DNA of 48,492 nt from the NCBI RefSeq assembly GCF_008831285.2, contig NW_022204940.1, positions 1 to 48,492 of the forward strand, in the 5' to 3' direction. Positions 34,744-47,599 of this stretch are shown here, piece after piece (position 1 is the first letter of the stretch; each line of letters opens with the position of its first letter). The DNA is from Nymphaea colorata (lineage: Eukaryota; Streptophyta; Magnoliopsida; Nymphaeales; Nymphaeaceae). Under the pieces are notes generated by a model, which saw nothing but the letters and a program-made list of their open reading frames with translations, was not told where the DNA came from and made no database searches. Both the position numbers and the translations under genes were made by a program.

Positions 34744-35681
34744 ATATATCAAATGATTGATTTAAGAGATTTAAATCATAAGTTCGTATCAATGCCCGAG
34801 AGGTTTAATTCATTCATTTGATCACACATATTTAATTGAATGTGGTTAACTTGTTGATGCATTCACATTGAATGATTTATCGATTGTAATCACATGTTTA
34901 AAAGAAAATTAATGAGATTCAAGTGATTGATTTGGTCATCGATATTTAATCTAATGTGTCTCACTTGTTATTACATTTATAATGAATGATTTAGTTGATT
35001 CAAATCACAAGTTCATATGTATATAAGTGGGATCTATGCATTAGACTAAATCAGTCAATGTAAATGTAACAATAAGTTAACCACTTTCAATTAAATATGT
35101 GTGATCCAATGAATCAACTCATTAGATATGTAACTACAAGTTCAACTCATTGGATTAACTGCAATGGATCAAACTAATACTTAGATCCCATTTGTATCTA
35201 TATGAACTTCTAATCGCAATCATTTAAATTATTCATTTTAGATGTAATAACAAGTGAAACACATTATATTTATTGTGATTGAGCAATTGAATCCATTGAA
35301 TCCCATTCATTTTCCTTTAAAATCGTGATTTCAATGTACTAAATTATTCAATATGGATTAACAACGTCTTATCCACATTCAATTTAATGTGCATGATCAA
35401 ATGAATCAACAAAATTCCACTATTAGTGATACAAACTTGGGATTTCTTTCCCACAGATCATTCACTATTGATGTAACAACAAGTTCAAGTGATTGGATTA
35501 ACTACAAGGGATCGAACTAATGCATAGGTCCCACTTATATACATATGAACTTGTGATTTGAATCAACTAAATCATTCATTATAAATGTAATAACAAGTGA
35601 GACACATTAGATTAAATATCGATGAGCAAATCAATACCTTGAATCTCATTAATTTTCTTTAAACTTGTGAGTACAATCGAC
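34744..35681. repeat. Palindromic cassette 3
   Basis: The inverted arm is 34744-35044, the forward arm 35517-35816. The inverted arm is of the older type (ATATCAAATGATTG, TTTATCGATTG). Confidence 0.93.
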
Positions 35682-36579
35682 AAATCATTCAATGTGAATG
35701 CATCAACAGGTTAACCACGTTCAATTAAATATGTGTGATCAAATGAATCAATTAAATCTCTCGGGCATTAATACGAACTTATGATTTAAATCTCTTAGAT
35801 CAATCATTAGATATATAACTACATGTTCAACTCATTTGATTAACTGCAAGGGATCAAACTAATGTGCAGATCCCATTTGTATCCACGTGAACTTGTGATT
35901 GCAATCATTTAAATCATTCATTATAGATGCAATAACAAGTGGAACACATCATATTTAGTGTGATTGAGCAAATGAATAACCTGAATGTCATTCAATTTCA
36001 TTTAAACATGTGATTTCAATCCACTAAATCATTTAATATGTTTAAAAAAATGTTATACACATTTAATTTAATATGTGTGATCAAATCAAGCACTTAAATC
36101 AGACCGTATTGACGAACTATGCGATTTCTTCCATTAAATCGTTCGTCATAGATGTAACATGAAGTTAAACTCATTAGATTGGATACAAGGATCGAACAAA
36201 AGCATTGGTCCATTTTGTATCCATATAAACTAGCGATTTTAGTCTTTTAAACCATTCATTGCAGACTTTATAACAAACGAAACATATTAATTGACCACAG
36301 AGATCATATGAATGAGTTGAATGTCATTCATTTTCATACAAACTTGTGATTTCAGTCCTCTAAATCATTCAATGTAATGCATCAACAGGTTAACCACATT
36401 CAATTAAATATGTGTGATCAAATGAATCAATTAAATCTCTCGGGCATTGATACGAACTTATGATTTAAATCTCTTAGATCAATCATTAGATATATAACTA
36501 CATGTTCAACTCATTTGATTACCTGCAAGGGATCGAACTAATGCGTAGATCACATTTGTATCCACGTGAACTTGTGATT
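35682..36579 (+). repeat. Hexamer run IV: 1 unit plus partial
   Basis: The unit starts at 35682, the next partial at 36362. The spacing is 680 because several single bases are missing (around 36104-36130, 36190, 36300) compared with the matching variant near 29670. Confidence 0.92.
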
Positions 36580-37513
36580 ATATATCAATGATTGATTTAA
36601 GAGATTTAAATCATAAGTTCGTATCAATGCCCGAGAGGTTTAATTCATTCATTTGTTCACACATATTTAATTGAATGTGGTTAACTTGTTGATGCATTCA
36701 CATTGAATGATTTATCGATTGTAATCACATGTTTAAAAGAATATTAATGAGATTCAAGTGATTGATTTGGTCATCGATATTTAATCTAATGTGTCTCACT
36801 TGTTATTACATCTATAATGAATGATTTAGTTGATTCAAATCACAAGTTCATATGTATATAAGTGGGATCTATCATTAGACTAAATCAGTCAATGTGAATG
36901 TAACAATAAGTTAACCACTTTCAATTAAATATGTGTGATCCAATGAATCAACTCATTAGATATGTAACTACAAGTTCAACTCATTGGATTAACTGCAATG
37001 GATCAAACTAATACTTAGATCCCATTTGTATCTATATGAACTTGTAATCGCAATCATTTAAATTATTCATTTTAGATGTAATAACAAGTGAAACACATTA
37101 TATTTATTGTGATTGCGCAATTGAATCCATTGAATCCCATTCATTTTCCTTTAAAATCGTGATTTCATGTACTAAATTATTCAATATGGATTAACAACGT
37201 CTTATCCACATTCAATTTAATGTGCATGATCAAATGAATCAACAAAATTCCACTATTAGTGATACAAACTTGGGATTTCTTTCCCACAGATCATTCACTA
37301 TTGATGTAACAACAAGTTCAAGTGATTGGATTAACTACAAGGGATCGAACTAATGCATAGGTCCCACTTATATACATATGAACTTGTGATTTGAATCAAC
37401 TAAATCATCATTATAGATGTAATAACAAGTGAGACACATTAGATTAAATATCGATGAGCAAATCAATACCTTGAATCTCATTAATTTTCTTTAAACTTGT
37501 GAGTACAATCGAC
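36580..37513. repeat. Palindromic cassette 4
   Basis: The inverted arm is 36580-36878, the forward arm 37350-37648. It begins the regular ~2.52-kb periodicity. Confidence 0.93.
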
Positions 37514-39098
37514 AAATCATTCAATGTGAATGCATCAACAAGTTAACCACATTCAATTAAATATGTGTGATCAAATGAATGAATTAAATCTCTCGGGCAT
37601 TGATACGAACTTATGATTTAAATCTCTTAGATCAATCATTAGATATATAACTACATGTTCAACTCATTTGATTAACTGCAAGGATCAAACTAATGTGCAG
37701 ATCCCATTTGTATCCACGTGTACTTGTGATTGCAATCATTTAAATCATTCATTATAGATGCAATAACAAGTAGAACACATCATATTTAGTGTGATTGAGC
37801 AAATGAATAACCTGAATGTCATTCAATTTCATTTAAACATGTGATTTCAATCCACTAAATCATTTAATAGTATTAAAAAAATGTTATACACATTTAATTT
37901 AATATGTGTGATCAAATCAAGCACTTAAATCCGACTCGTATTGAGGGAACTATGCGATTTCAATCCCTTAAATCGTTCGTCATAGATGTAACATGAAGTT
38001 AAACTCATTAGATTGGATACAAGGGATCGAACAAAAGCATTGGTCCATTTTGTATCCATATAAACTAGTGATTTTAGTCTTTTAAACCATTCATTGCAGA
38101 CTTTATAACAAACGAAACATATTAGATTAACCACAAGAGATCATATGAATGAGTTGAATGTCATTCATTTTCATACAAACTTGTGATTTCAGTCCTCTAA
38201 ATCATTCAATGTGAATGCATCGACAAGATAACCACGTTCAATTAAATATGTGATCAAATGAATGAATTAAATCTCTCGGGCATTGATACGAACTTATGAT
38301 TTAAATCTCTTAGATCAATCATTAGATATATAACTACATGTTCAACTCATTTGATTAACTGCAAGGGATCAAACTAATGTGCAGATCCCATTTGTATCCA
38401 CGTGAACTTGTGATTGCAATCATTTAAATCATTCATTATAGATGCAATAACAAGTGGAACACATCATATTTAGTGTGATTGAGCAAATGAATAACCTGAA
38501 TGTCATTCAATTTCATTTAAACATGTGATTTCAATCCACTAAATCATTTAATATGTATTAAAAAAATGTTATACACATTTCATTTAATATGTGTGATCAA
38601 ATCAAGCACTTAAATCCGACTCGTATTGAGGGAACTATGCAATTTCAATCCCTTAAATCGTTTGCATAATGTAACATGAAGTTAAACTCATTAGATTGGA
38701 TACAAGGGATTGAACAAAAGCATTGGTCCATTTTGTATGCATATAAACTAGTGATTTTAGTCTTTTAAACCATTCATTGCAGACTTTATAACAAACGAAA
38801 CATATTAGATTAACCACAGGAGATCATATGAATGAGTTGAATGTCATTCATTTTCATACAAACTTGTGATTTCAGTCCTCTAAATCATTCAATGTGAATG
38901 CATCACAGGTTAACCACGTTCAATTAAATATGTGTGATCAAATGAATCAATTAAATCTCTCGGGCATTGATACGAACTTATGATTTAAATCTCTTAGATC
39001 AATCATTAGATATATAACTACATGTTCAACTCATTTGATTAACTGCAAGGATCGAACTAATGCGTAGATCACATTTGTATCCACGTGAACTTGTGATT
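37514..39098 (+). repeat. Hexamer run V: 2 units
   Basis: Starts are at 37514, 38199 and a partial from 38882. The second unit of this pair carries ATGCAATTTCAATCC in place of ATGCGATTTCAATCC, shared with the second unit of runs VI and VII. Confidence 0.92.
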
Positions 39099-40029
39099 AT
39101 ATATCTAATGATTGATTTAAGAGATTTAAATCATAAGTTCGTATCAATGCCCGAGAGGTTTAATTCATTCATTTGATCACACATATTTAATTGAATGTGG
39201 TTAACTTGTTGATGCATTCACATTGAATGATTTGTCGATTGTAATCACAAGTTTAAAAGAAAATTAATGAGATTCAAGTGATTGATTTGCTCATCGATAT
39301 TTAATCTAATGTGTCTCACTTGTTATTACATCTATAATGAATGATTTAGTTGATTCAAATCACAAGTTCATATGTATATAAGTGGGATCTATGCATTAGA
39401 CTAAATCAGTCAATGTGAATGTAACAATAAGTTAACCACTTTCAATTAAATATGTGTGATCCAATGAATCAACTCATTAGATATGTAACTACAAGTTCAA
39501 CTCATTGGATTAACTGCAATGGATAAACTAATACTTAGATCCCATTTGTATCTATATGAACTTCTATCGCAATCATTTAAATTATTCATTTTAGATGTAA
39601 TAACAAGTGAAACACATTATATTTATTGTGATTGCGCAATTGAATCACTTGAATCCCATTCATTTTCCTTTAAAATGTGATTTCAATGTACTAAATCATT
39701 CAATATGGATTAACAACGTCTTATCCACATTCAATTTAATGTGCATGATCAAATGAATCAATAAAATTCCACTATTATTGATACAAACTTGGGATTTCTT
39801 TCCCACAGATCATTCACTATTGATGTAACAACAAGTTCAACTGATTGGATTAACTACAAGGGATCGAACTAATGCATAGGCCCACTTATATACATATGAA
39901 CTTGTGATTGAATCAACTAAATCATTCATTATAGATGTAATAACAAGTGAACACATTAGATTAAATATCGATGAGCAAATCAATCCTTAAATCTCATTAA
40001 TTTTCTTTAAACTTGTGATTACAATCGAC
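39099..40029. repeat. Palindromic cassette 5
   Basis: The inverted arm is 39099-39399, the forward arm 39869-40164. It is of the younger arm type (ATATCTAATGATTG, TTTGTCGATTG, TTTGCTCATCG), closer to an exact complement of the forward arm than in cassettes 1-4. Confidence 0.93.
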
Positions 40030-41619
40030 AAATCATTCAATGTGAATGCATCAACAAGTTAACCACATTCAATTAAATATGTGTGATCAAATGAATGAAT
40101 TAAATCTCTCGGGCATTGATACGAACTTATGATTTAAATCTCTTAGATCAATCATTAGATATATAACTACATGTTCAACTCATTTGATTAACTGCAAGGG
40201 ATCAAACTAATGTGCAGATCCCATTTGTATCCACGTGAACTTGTGATTGCAATCATTTAAATCATTCATTATAGATGCAATAACAAGTGGAACACATCAT
40301 ATTTAGTGTGATTGAGCAAATGAATAACCTGAATGTCATTCAATTTCATTTAAACATGTGATTTCAATCCACTAAATCATTTAATATGTATTAAAAAAAT
40401 GTTATACACATTTAATTTAATATGTGTGATCAAATCAAGCACTTAAATCCGACTCGTATTGAGGGAACTATGCGATTTCAATCCCTTAAATCGTTCGTCA
40501 TAATGTAACATGAAGTTAAACTCATTAGATTGGATACAAGGGATCGAACAAAAGCATTGGTCCATTTTGTATCCATATAAACTAGTGATTTTAGTCTTTT
40601 AAACCATTCATTGCAGACTTTATAACAAACGAAACATATTAGATTAACCACAGAGATCATATGAATGAGTTGAATGTCATTCATTTTCATACAAACTTGT
40701 GATTTCAGTCCTCTAAATCATTCAATGTGAATGCATCAACAAGTTAACCACGTTCAATTAAATATGTTGATCAAATGAATCAATTAAATCTCTCGGGCAT
40801 TGATACGAACTTATGATTTAAATCTCTTAGATCAATCATTAGATATATAACTACATGTTCAACTCATTTGATTAACTGCAAGGGATCAAACTAATGTGCA
40901 GATCCCATTTGTATCCACGTGAACTTGTGATTGCAATCATTTAAATCATTCATTATAGATGCAATAACAAGTGGAACACATCATATTTAGTGTGATTGAG
41001 CAAATGAATAACCTGAATGTCATTCAATTTCATTTAAACATGTGATTTCAATCCACTAAATTATTTAATATGTATTAAAAAAATGTTATACACATTTCAT
41101 TTAATATGTGTGATCAAATCAAGCACTTAAATCCGACTCGTATTGAGGGAACTATGCAATTTCAATCCCTTAAATCGTTTGTCATAGATGTAACATGAAG
41201 TTAAACTCATTAGATTGGATACAAGGGATCGAACAAAAGCATTGGTCCATTTTGTATCCATATAAACTAGTGATTTTAGTCTTTTAAACCATTCATTGCA
41301 GACTTTATAACAAACGAAACATATTAGATTAACCACAAGAGATCATATGAATGAGTTGAATGTCATTCATTTTCATACAAACTTGTGATTTCAGTCCTCT
41401 AAATCATTCAATGTGAATGCATCAACAGGTTAACCACATTCAATTAAATATGTGTGATCAAATGAATCAATTAAATCTCTCGGGCATTGATACGAACTTA
41501 TGATTTAAATATCTTAGATCAATCATTAGATATATAACTACATGTTCAACTCATTTGATTACCTGCAAGGGATCGAACTAATGCGTAGATCACATTTGTA
41601 TCCACTTGAACTTGTGATT
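40030..41619 (+). repeat. Hexamer run VI: 2 units
   Basis: Starts are at 40030, 40715 and a partial from 41401. Single-base losses occur (near 40501, 40651, 40767). Confidence 0.92.
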
Positions 41620-42557
41620 ATATATCTAATGATTGATTTAAGAGATTTAAATCATAAGTTCGTATCAATGCCCGAGAGGTTTAATTCATTCATTTGATCA
41701 CACATATTTAATTGAATGTGGTTAACTTGTTGATGCATTCACATTGAATGATTTGTCGATTGTAATCACAAGTTTAAAAGAAAATTAATGAGATTCAAGT
41801 GATTGATTTGCTCATCGATATTTAATCTAATGTGTCTCACTTGTTATTACATCTATAATGAATGATTTAGTTGATTCAAATCACAAGTTTATATGTATAT
41901 AAGTGGGATCTATGCATTAGACTAAATCAGTCAATGTGAATGTAACAATAAGTTAACCACTTTCAATTAAATATGTGTGATCCAATGAATCAACTCATTA
42001 GATATGTAACTACAAGTTCAACTCATTGGATTAACTGCAATGGATCAAACTAATACTTAGATCCCATTTGTATCTATATGAACTTCTAATCGCAATCATT
42101 TAAATTATTCATTTTAGATGTAATAACAAGTGAAACACATTATATTTATTGTGATTGCGCAATTGAATCACTTGAATCCCATTCATTTTCCTTTAAAATC
42201 GTGATTTCAATGTACTAAATTATTCAATATGGATTAACAACGTCTTATCCACATTCAATTTAATGTGCATGATCAAATGAATCAACAAAATTCCACTATT
42301 AGTGATACAAACTTGGGATTTCTTTCCCACAGATCATTCACTATTGATGTAACAACAAGTTCAAGTGATTGGATTAACTACAAGGGATCGAACTAATGCA
42401 TAGGTCCCACTTATATACATATGAACTTGTGATTTGAATCAACTAAATCATTCATTATAGATGTAATAACAAGTGAGACACATTAGATTAAATATCGATG
42501 AGCAAATCAATACCTTGAATCTCATTAATTTTCTTTAAACTTGTGAGTACAATCGAC
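41620..42557. repeat. Palindromic cassette 6
   Basis: The inverted arm is 41620-41920, the forward arm 42393-42692. Younger arm type. Confidence 0.93.
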
Positions 42558-44146
42558 AAATCATTCAATGTGAACGCATCAACAAGTTAACCACATTCAA
42601 TTAAATATGTGTGATCAAATGAATGAATTAAATCTCTCGGGCATTGATACGAACTTATGATTTAAATCTCTTAGATCAATCATTAGATATATAACTACAT
42701 GTTCAACTCATTTGATTAACTGCAAGGGATCAAACTAATGTGCAGATCCCATTTGTATCCACGTGAACTTGTGATTGCAATCATTTAAATCATTCATTAT
42801 AGATGCAATAACAAGTGGAACACATCATATTTAGTGTGATTGAGCAAATGAATAACCTGAATGTCATTCAATTTCATTTAAACATGTGATTTCAATCCAC
42901 TAAATCATTTAATATGTATTAAAAAATGTTATACACATTTAATTTAATATGTGTGATCAAATCAAGCACTTAAATCCGACTCGTATTGAGGGAACTATGC
43001 GATTTCAATCCCTTAAATCGTTCGTCATAGATGTAACATGAAGTTAAACTCATTAGATTGGATACAAGGGATCGAACAAAAGCATTGGTCCATTTTGTAT
43101 CCATATAAACTAGTGATTTTAGTCTTTTAAACCATTCATTGCAGACTTTATAACAAACGAAACATATTAGATTAACCACAAGAGATCATATGAATGAGTT
43201 GAATGTCATTCATTTTCATACAAACTTGTGATTTCAGTCCTCTAAATCATTCAATGTGAATGCATCGACAAGATAACCACGTTCAATTAAATATGTGATC
43301 AAATGAATGAATTAAATCTCTCGGCATTGATACGAACTTATGATTTAAATCTCTTAGATCAATCATTAGATATATAACTACATGTTCAACTCATTTGATT
43401 AACTGCAAGGGATCAAACTAATGTGCAGATCCCATTTGTATCCACGTGAACTTGTGATTGCAATCATTTAAATCATTCATTATAGATGCAATAACAAGTG
43501 GAACACATCATATTTAGTGTGATTGAGCAAATGAATAACCTGAATGTCATTCAATTTCATTTAAACATGTGATTTCAATCCACTAAATCATTTAATATGT
43601 ATTAAAAAAATGTTATACACATTTCATTTAATATGTGTGATCAAATCAAGCACTTAAATCCGACTCGTATTGAGGGAACTATGCAATTTCAATCCCTTAA
43701 ATCGTTTGTCATAGATGTAACATGAAGTTAAACTCATTAGATTGGATACAAGGGATTGAACAAAAGCATTGGTCCATTTTGTATGCATATAAACTAGTGA
43801 TTTTAGTCTTTTAAACCATTCATTGCAGACTTTATAACAAACGAAACATATTAGATTAACCACAGGAGATCATATGAATGAGTTGAATGTCATTCATTTT
43901 CATACAAACTTGTGATTTCAGTCCTCTAAATCATTCAATGTGAATGCATCAACAGGTTAACCACGTTCAATTAAATAGGTGTGATCAAATGAATCAATTA
44001 AATCTCTCGGGCATTGATACGAACTTATGATTTAAATCTCTTAGATCAATCATTAGATATATAACTACATGTTCAACTTATTTGATTAACTGCAAGGGAT
44101 CGAACTAATGCGTAGATCACATTTGTATCCACGTGAACTTGTGATT
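42558..44146 (+). repeat. Hexamer run VII: 2 units
   Basis: Starts are at 42558, 43244 and a partial from 43928. One G is missing in the CTCTCGGGCATT block at about 43322. Confidence 0.92.
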
Positions 44147-45083
44147 ATATATCTAATGATTGATTTAAGAGATTTAAATCATAAGTTCGTATCAATGCCC
44201 GAGAGGTTTAATTCATTCATTTGATCACACATATTTAATTGAATGTGGTTAACTTGTTGATGCATTCACATTGAATGATTTGTCGATTGTAATCACAAGT
44301 TTAAAAGAAAATTAATGAGATTCAAGTGATTGATTTGCTCATCGATATTTAATCTAATGTGTCTCACTTGTTATTGCATCTATAATGAATGATTTAGTTG
44401 ATTCAAATCACAAGTTCATATGTATATAAGTGGGATCTATGCATTAGACTAAATCAGTCAATGTGAATGTAACAATAAGTTAACCACTTTCAATTAAATA
44501 TGTGTGATCCAATGAATCAACTCATTAGATATGTAACTACAAGTTCAACTCATTGGATTAACTGCAATGGATCAAACTAATACTTAGATCCCATTTGTAT
44601 CTATATGAACTTCTAATCGCAATCATTTAAATTATTCATTTTAGATGTAATAACAAGTGAAACACATTATATTTATTGTGATTGCGCAATTGAATCATTG
44701 AATCCCATTCATTTTCCTTTAAAATCGTGATTTCAATGTACTAAATTATTCAATATGGATTAACAACGTCTTATCCACATTCAATTTAATGTGCATGATC
44801 AAATGAATCAACAAAATTCCACTATTAGTGATACAAACTTGGGATTTCTTTCCCACAGATCATTCACTATTGATGTAACAACAAGTTCAAGTGATTGGAT
44901 TAACTACAAGGGATCGAACTAATGCATAGGTCCCACTTATATACATATGAACTTGTGATTTGAATCAACTAAATCATTCATTATAGATGTAATAACAAGT
45001 GAGACACATTAGATTAAATATCGATGAGCAAATCAATACCTTGAATCTCATTAATTTTCTTTAAACTTGTGAGTACAATCGAC
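44147..45083. repeat. Palindromic cassette 7
   Basis: The inverted arm is 44147-44447, the forward arm 44919-45218. Younger arm type. Confidence 0.93.
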
Positions 45084-46667
45084 AAATCATTCAATGTGAA
45101 TGCATCAACAAGTTAACCACATTCAATTAAATATGTGTGATCAAATGAATGAATTAAATCTCTCGGGCATTGATACGAACTTATGATTTAAATCTCTTAG
45201 ATCAATCATTAGATATATAACTACATGTTCAACTCATTTGATTAACTGCAAGGGATCAAACTAATGTGCAGATCCCATTTGTATCCACGTGAACTTGTGA
45301 TTGCAATCATTTAAATCATTCATTATAGATGCAATAACAAGTGGAACACATCATATTTAGTGTGATTGAGCAAATGAATAACCTGAATGTCATTCAATTT
45401 CATTTAAACATGTGATTTCAATCACTAAATCATTTAATATGTATTAAAAAATGTTATACACATTTAATTTAATATGTGTGATCAAATCAAGCACTTAAAT
45501 CCGACTCGTATTGAGGGAACTATGCGATTTCAATCCCTTAAATCGTTCGTCATAGATGTAACATGAAGTTAAACTCATTAGATTGGATACAAGGGATCGA
45601 ACAAAAGCATTGGTCCATTTTGTATCCATATAAACTAGTGATTTTAGTCTTTTAAACCATTCATTGCAGACTTTATAACAAACGAAACATATTAGATTAA
45701 CCACAAGAGATCATATGAATGAGTTGAATGTCATTCATTTTCATACAAACTTGTGATTTCAGTCTAATCATTCATGTGAATGCATCAACAAGTTAACCAC
45801 ATTCAATTAAATATGTGTGATCAAATGAATGAATTAAATCTCTCGGGCATTGATACGAACTTATGATTTAAATCTCTTAGATCAATCATTAGATATATAA
45901 CTACATGTTCAACTCATTTGATTAACTGCAAGGGATCAAACTATGTGCAGATCCCATTTGTATCCACGTAAACTTGTGATTGCAATCATTTAAATCATTC
46001 ATTATAGATGCAATAACAAGTGGAACACATCATATTTAGTGTGATTGAGCAAATGAATAACCTGAATCTCATTCAATTTCGTTTAAACATGTGATTTCAA
46101 TCTACTAAATCATTTAATATGTATTAAAAAAATGTTATACACATTTAATTTAATATGTGTGATCAAATCAAGCACTTAAATCCGACTCGTATTGAGGGAA
46201 CTATGCGATTTCAATCCCTTAAATCGTTCGTCATAGATGTAACATGAAGTTAAACTCATTAGATTGGATACAAGGGATCGAACAAAAGCATTGGTCCATT
46301 TTGTATCCATATAAACTAGTGATTTTAGTCTTTTAAACCATTCATTGCAGACTTTATAACAAACGAAACATATTAGATTAACCACAAGAGATCATATGAA
46401 TGAGTTGAATGTCATTCATTTTCATACAAACTTGTGATTTCAGTCCTCTAAATCATTCAATGTGAATGCATCAACAGGTTAACCACATTCAATTAAATAT
46501 GTGTGATCAAATGAATCAATTAAATCTCTCGGGCATGATACGAACTTATGATTTAAATCTCTTAGATCAATCATTAGATATATAACTACATGTTCAACTC
46601 ATTTGATTAACTGCAAGGGATCGAACTAATGCGTAGATCACATTTGTATCCACGTGAACTTGTGATT
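45084..46667 (+). repeat. Hexamer run VIII: 2 units
   Basis: Starts are at 45084, about 45765 and a partial from 46450. The boundary at 45765 is damaged (CAGTCTAATCATTCATGTG), with several bases missing. Confidence 0.91.
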
Positions 46668-47599
46668 ATATATCTAATGATTGATTTAAGAGATTTAAAT
46701 CATAAGTTCGTATCAATGCCCGAGAGGTTTAATTCATTCATTTGATCACACATATTTAATTGAATGTGGTTAACTTGTTGATGCATTCACATTGGAATAA
46801 TTTGTCGATTGTAATCACAAGTTTAAAAGAAAATTAATGAGATTCAAGTGATTGATTTGCTCATCGATATTTAATCTAATGTGTCACTTGTTATTACATC
46901 TATAATGAATGATGTAGTTGATTCAAATCACAAGTTCATTGTGTATAAGTGGGATCTATGCATTAAACTAAATCAGTCAATGTGAATGTAACAATAAGTT
47001 AACACTTTCAATTAAATATGTGTGATCCATTGAATCAACTCATTAATATGTAACTACAAGTTCAACTCATTAGATTAACTGCAATGGATCAAACTAATAC
47101 TTAGATCCCATTTGTATCTATATGAACTTCTGATCGCAATCATTTAAATTATTCATTTTACATGTAATAACAAGTGAAACACATTATATTTATTGTGATT
47201 GCGCAATTGAATCACTTGAATCCCATTCATTTTCCTTAAAATTGTGATTTCAATGTACTAAATCATTCAATATGGATTAACAACGTCTTATCCACATTCA
47301 ATTTAATGTGCATGATCAAATGAATCAAAAAATTCCACTATTATTGATACAAACTTGGGATTTCTTTCCCATAGATCATTCACTATTCACGTAACAACAA
47401 GTTCAACTGATTGGATTAACTACAAGGGATCGAACTAATGCATAGGCCCCACTTATATACATATGAACTTGTGATTTGAATCAACTAAATCATTCATTAT
47501 AGATGTAATAACAAGTGAGACACATTAGATTAAATATCGATGAGCAAATCAATCCCTTAAATCTCATTAATTTTCTTTAAACTTGTTATTACAATCGAC
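46668..47599. repeat. Palindromic cassette 8
   Basis: The inverted arm is 46668-46966, the forward arm 47435-47732. More small differences than in cassettes 5-7 (for example TTGTGTATAAG near 46939). Confidence 0.92.
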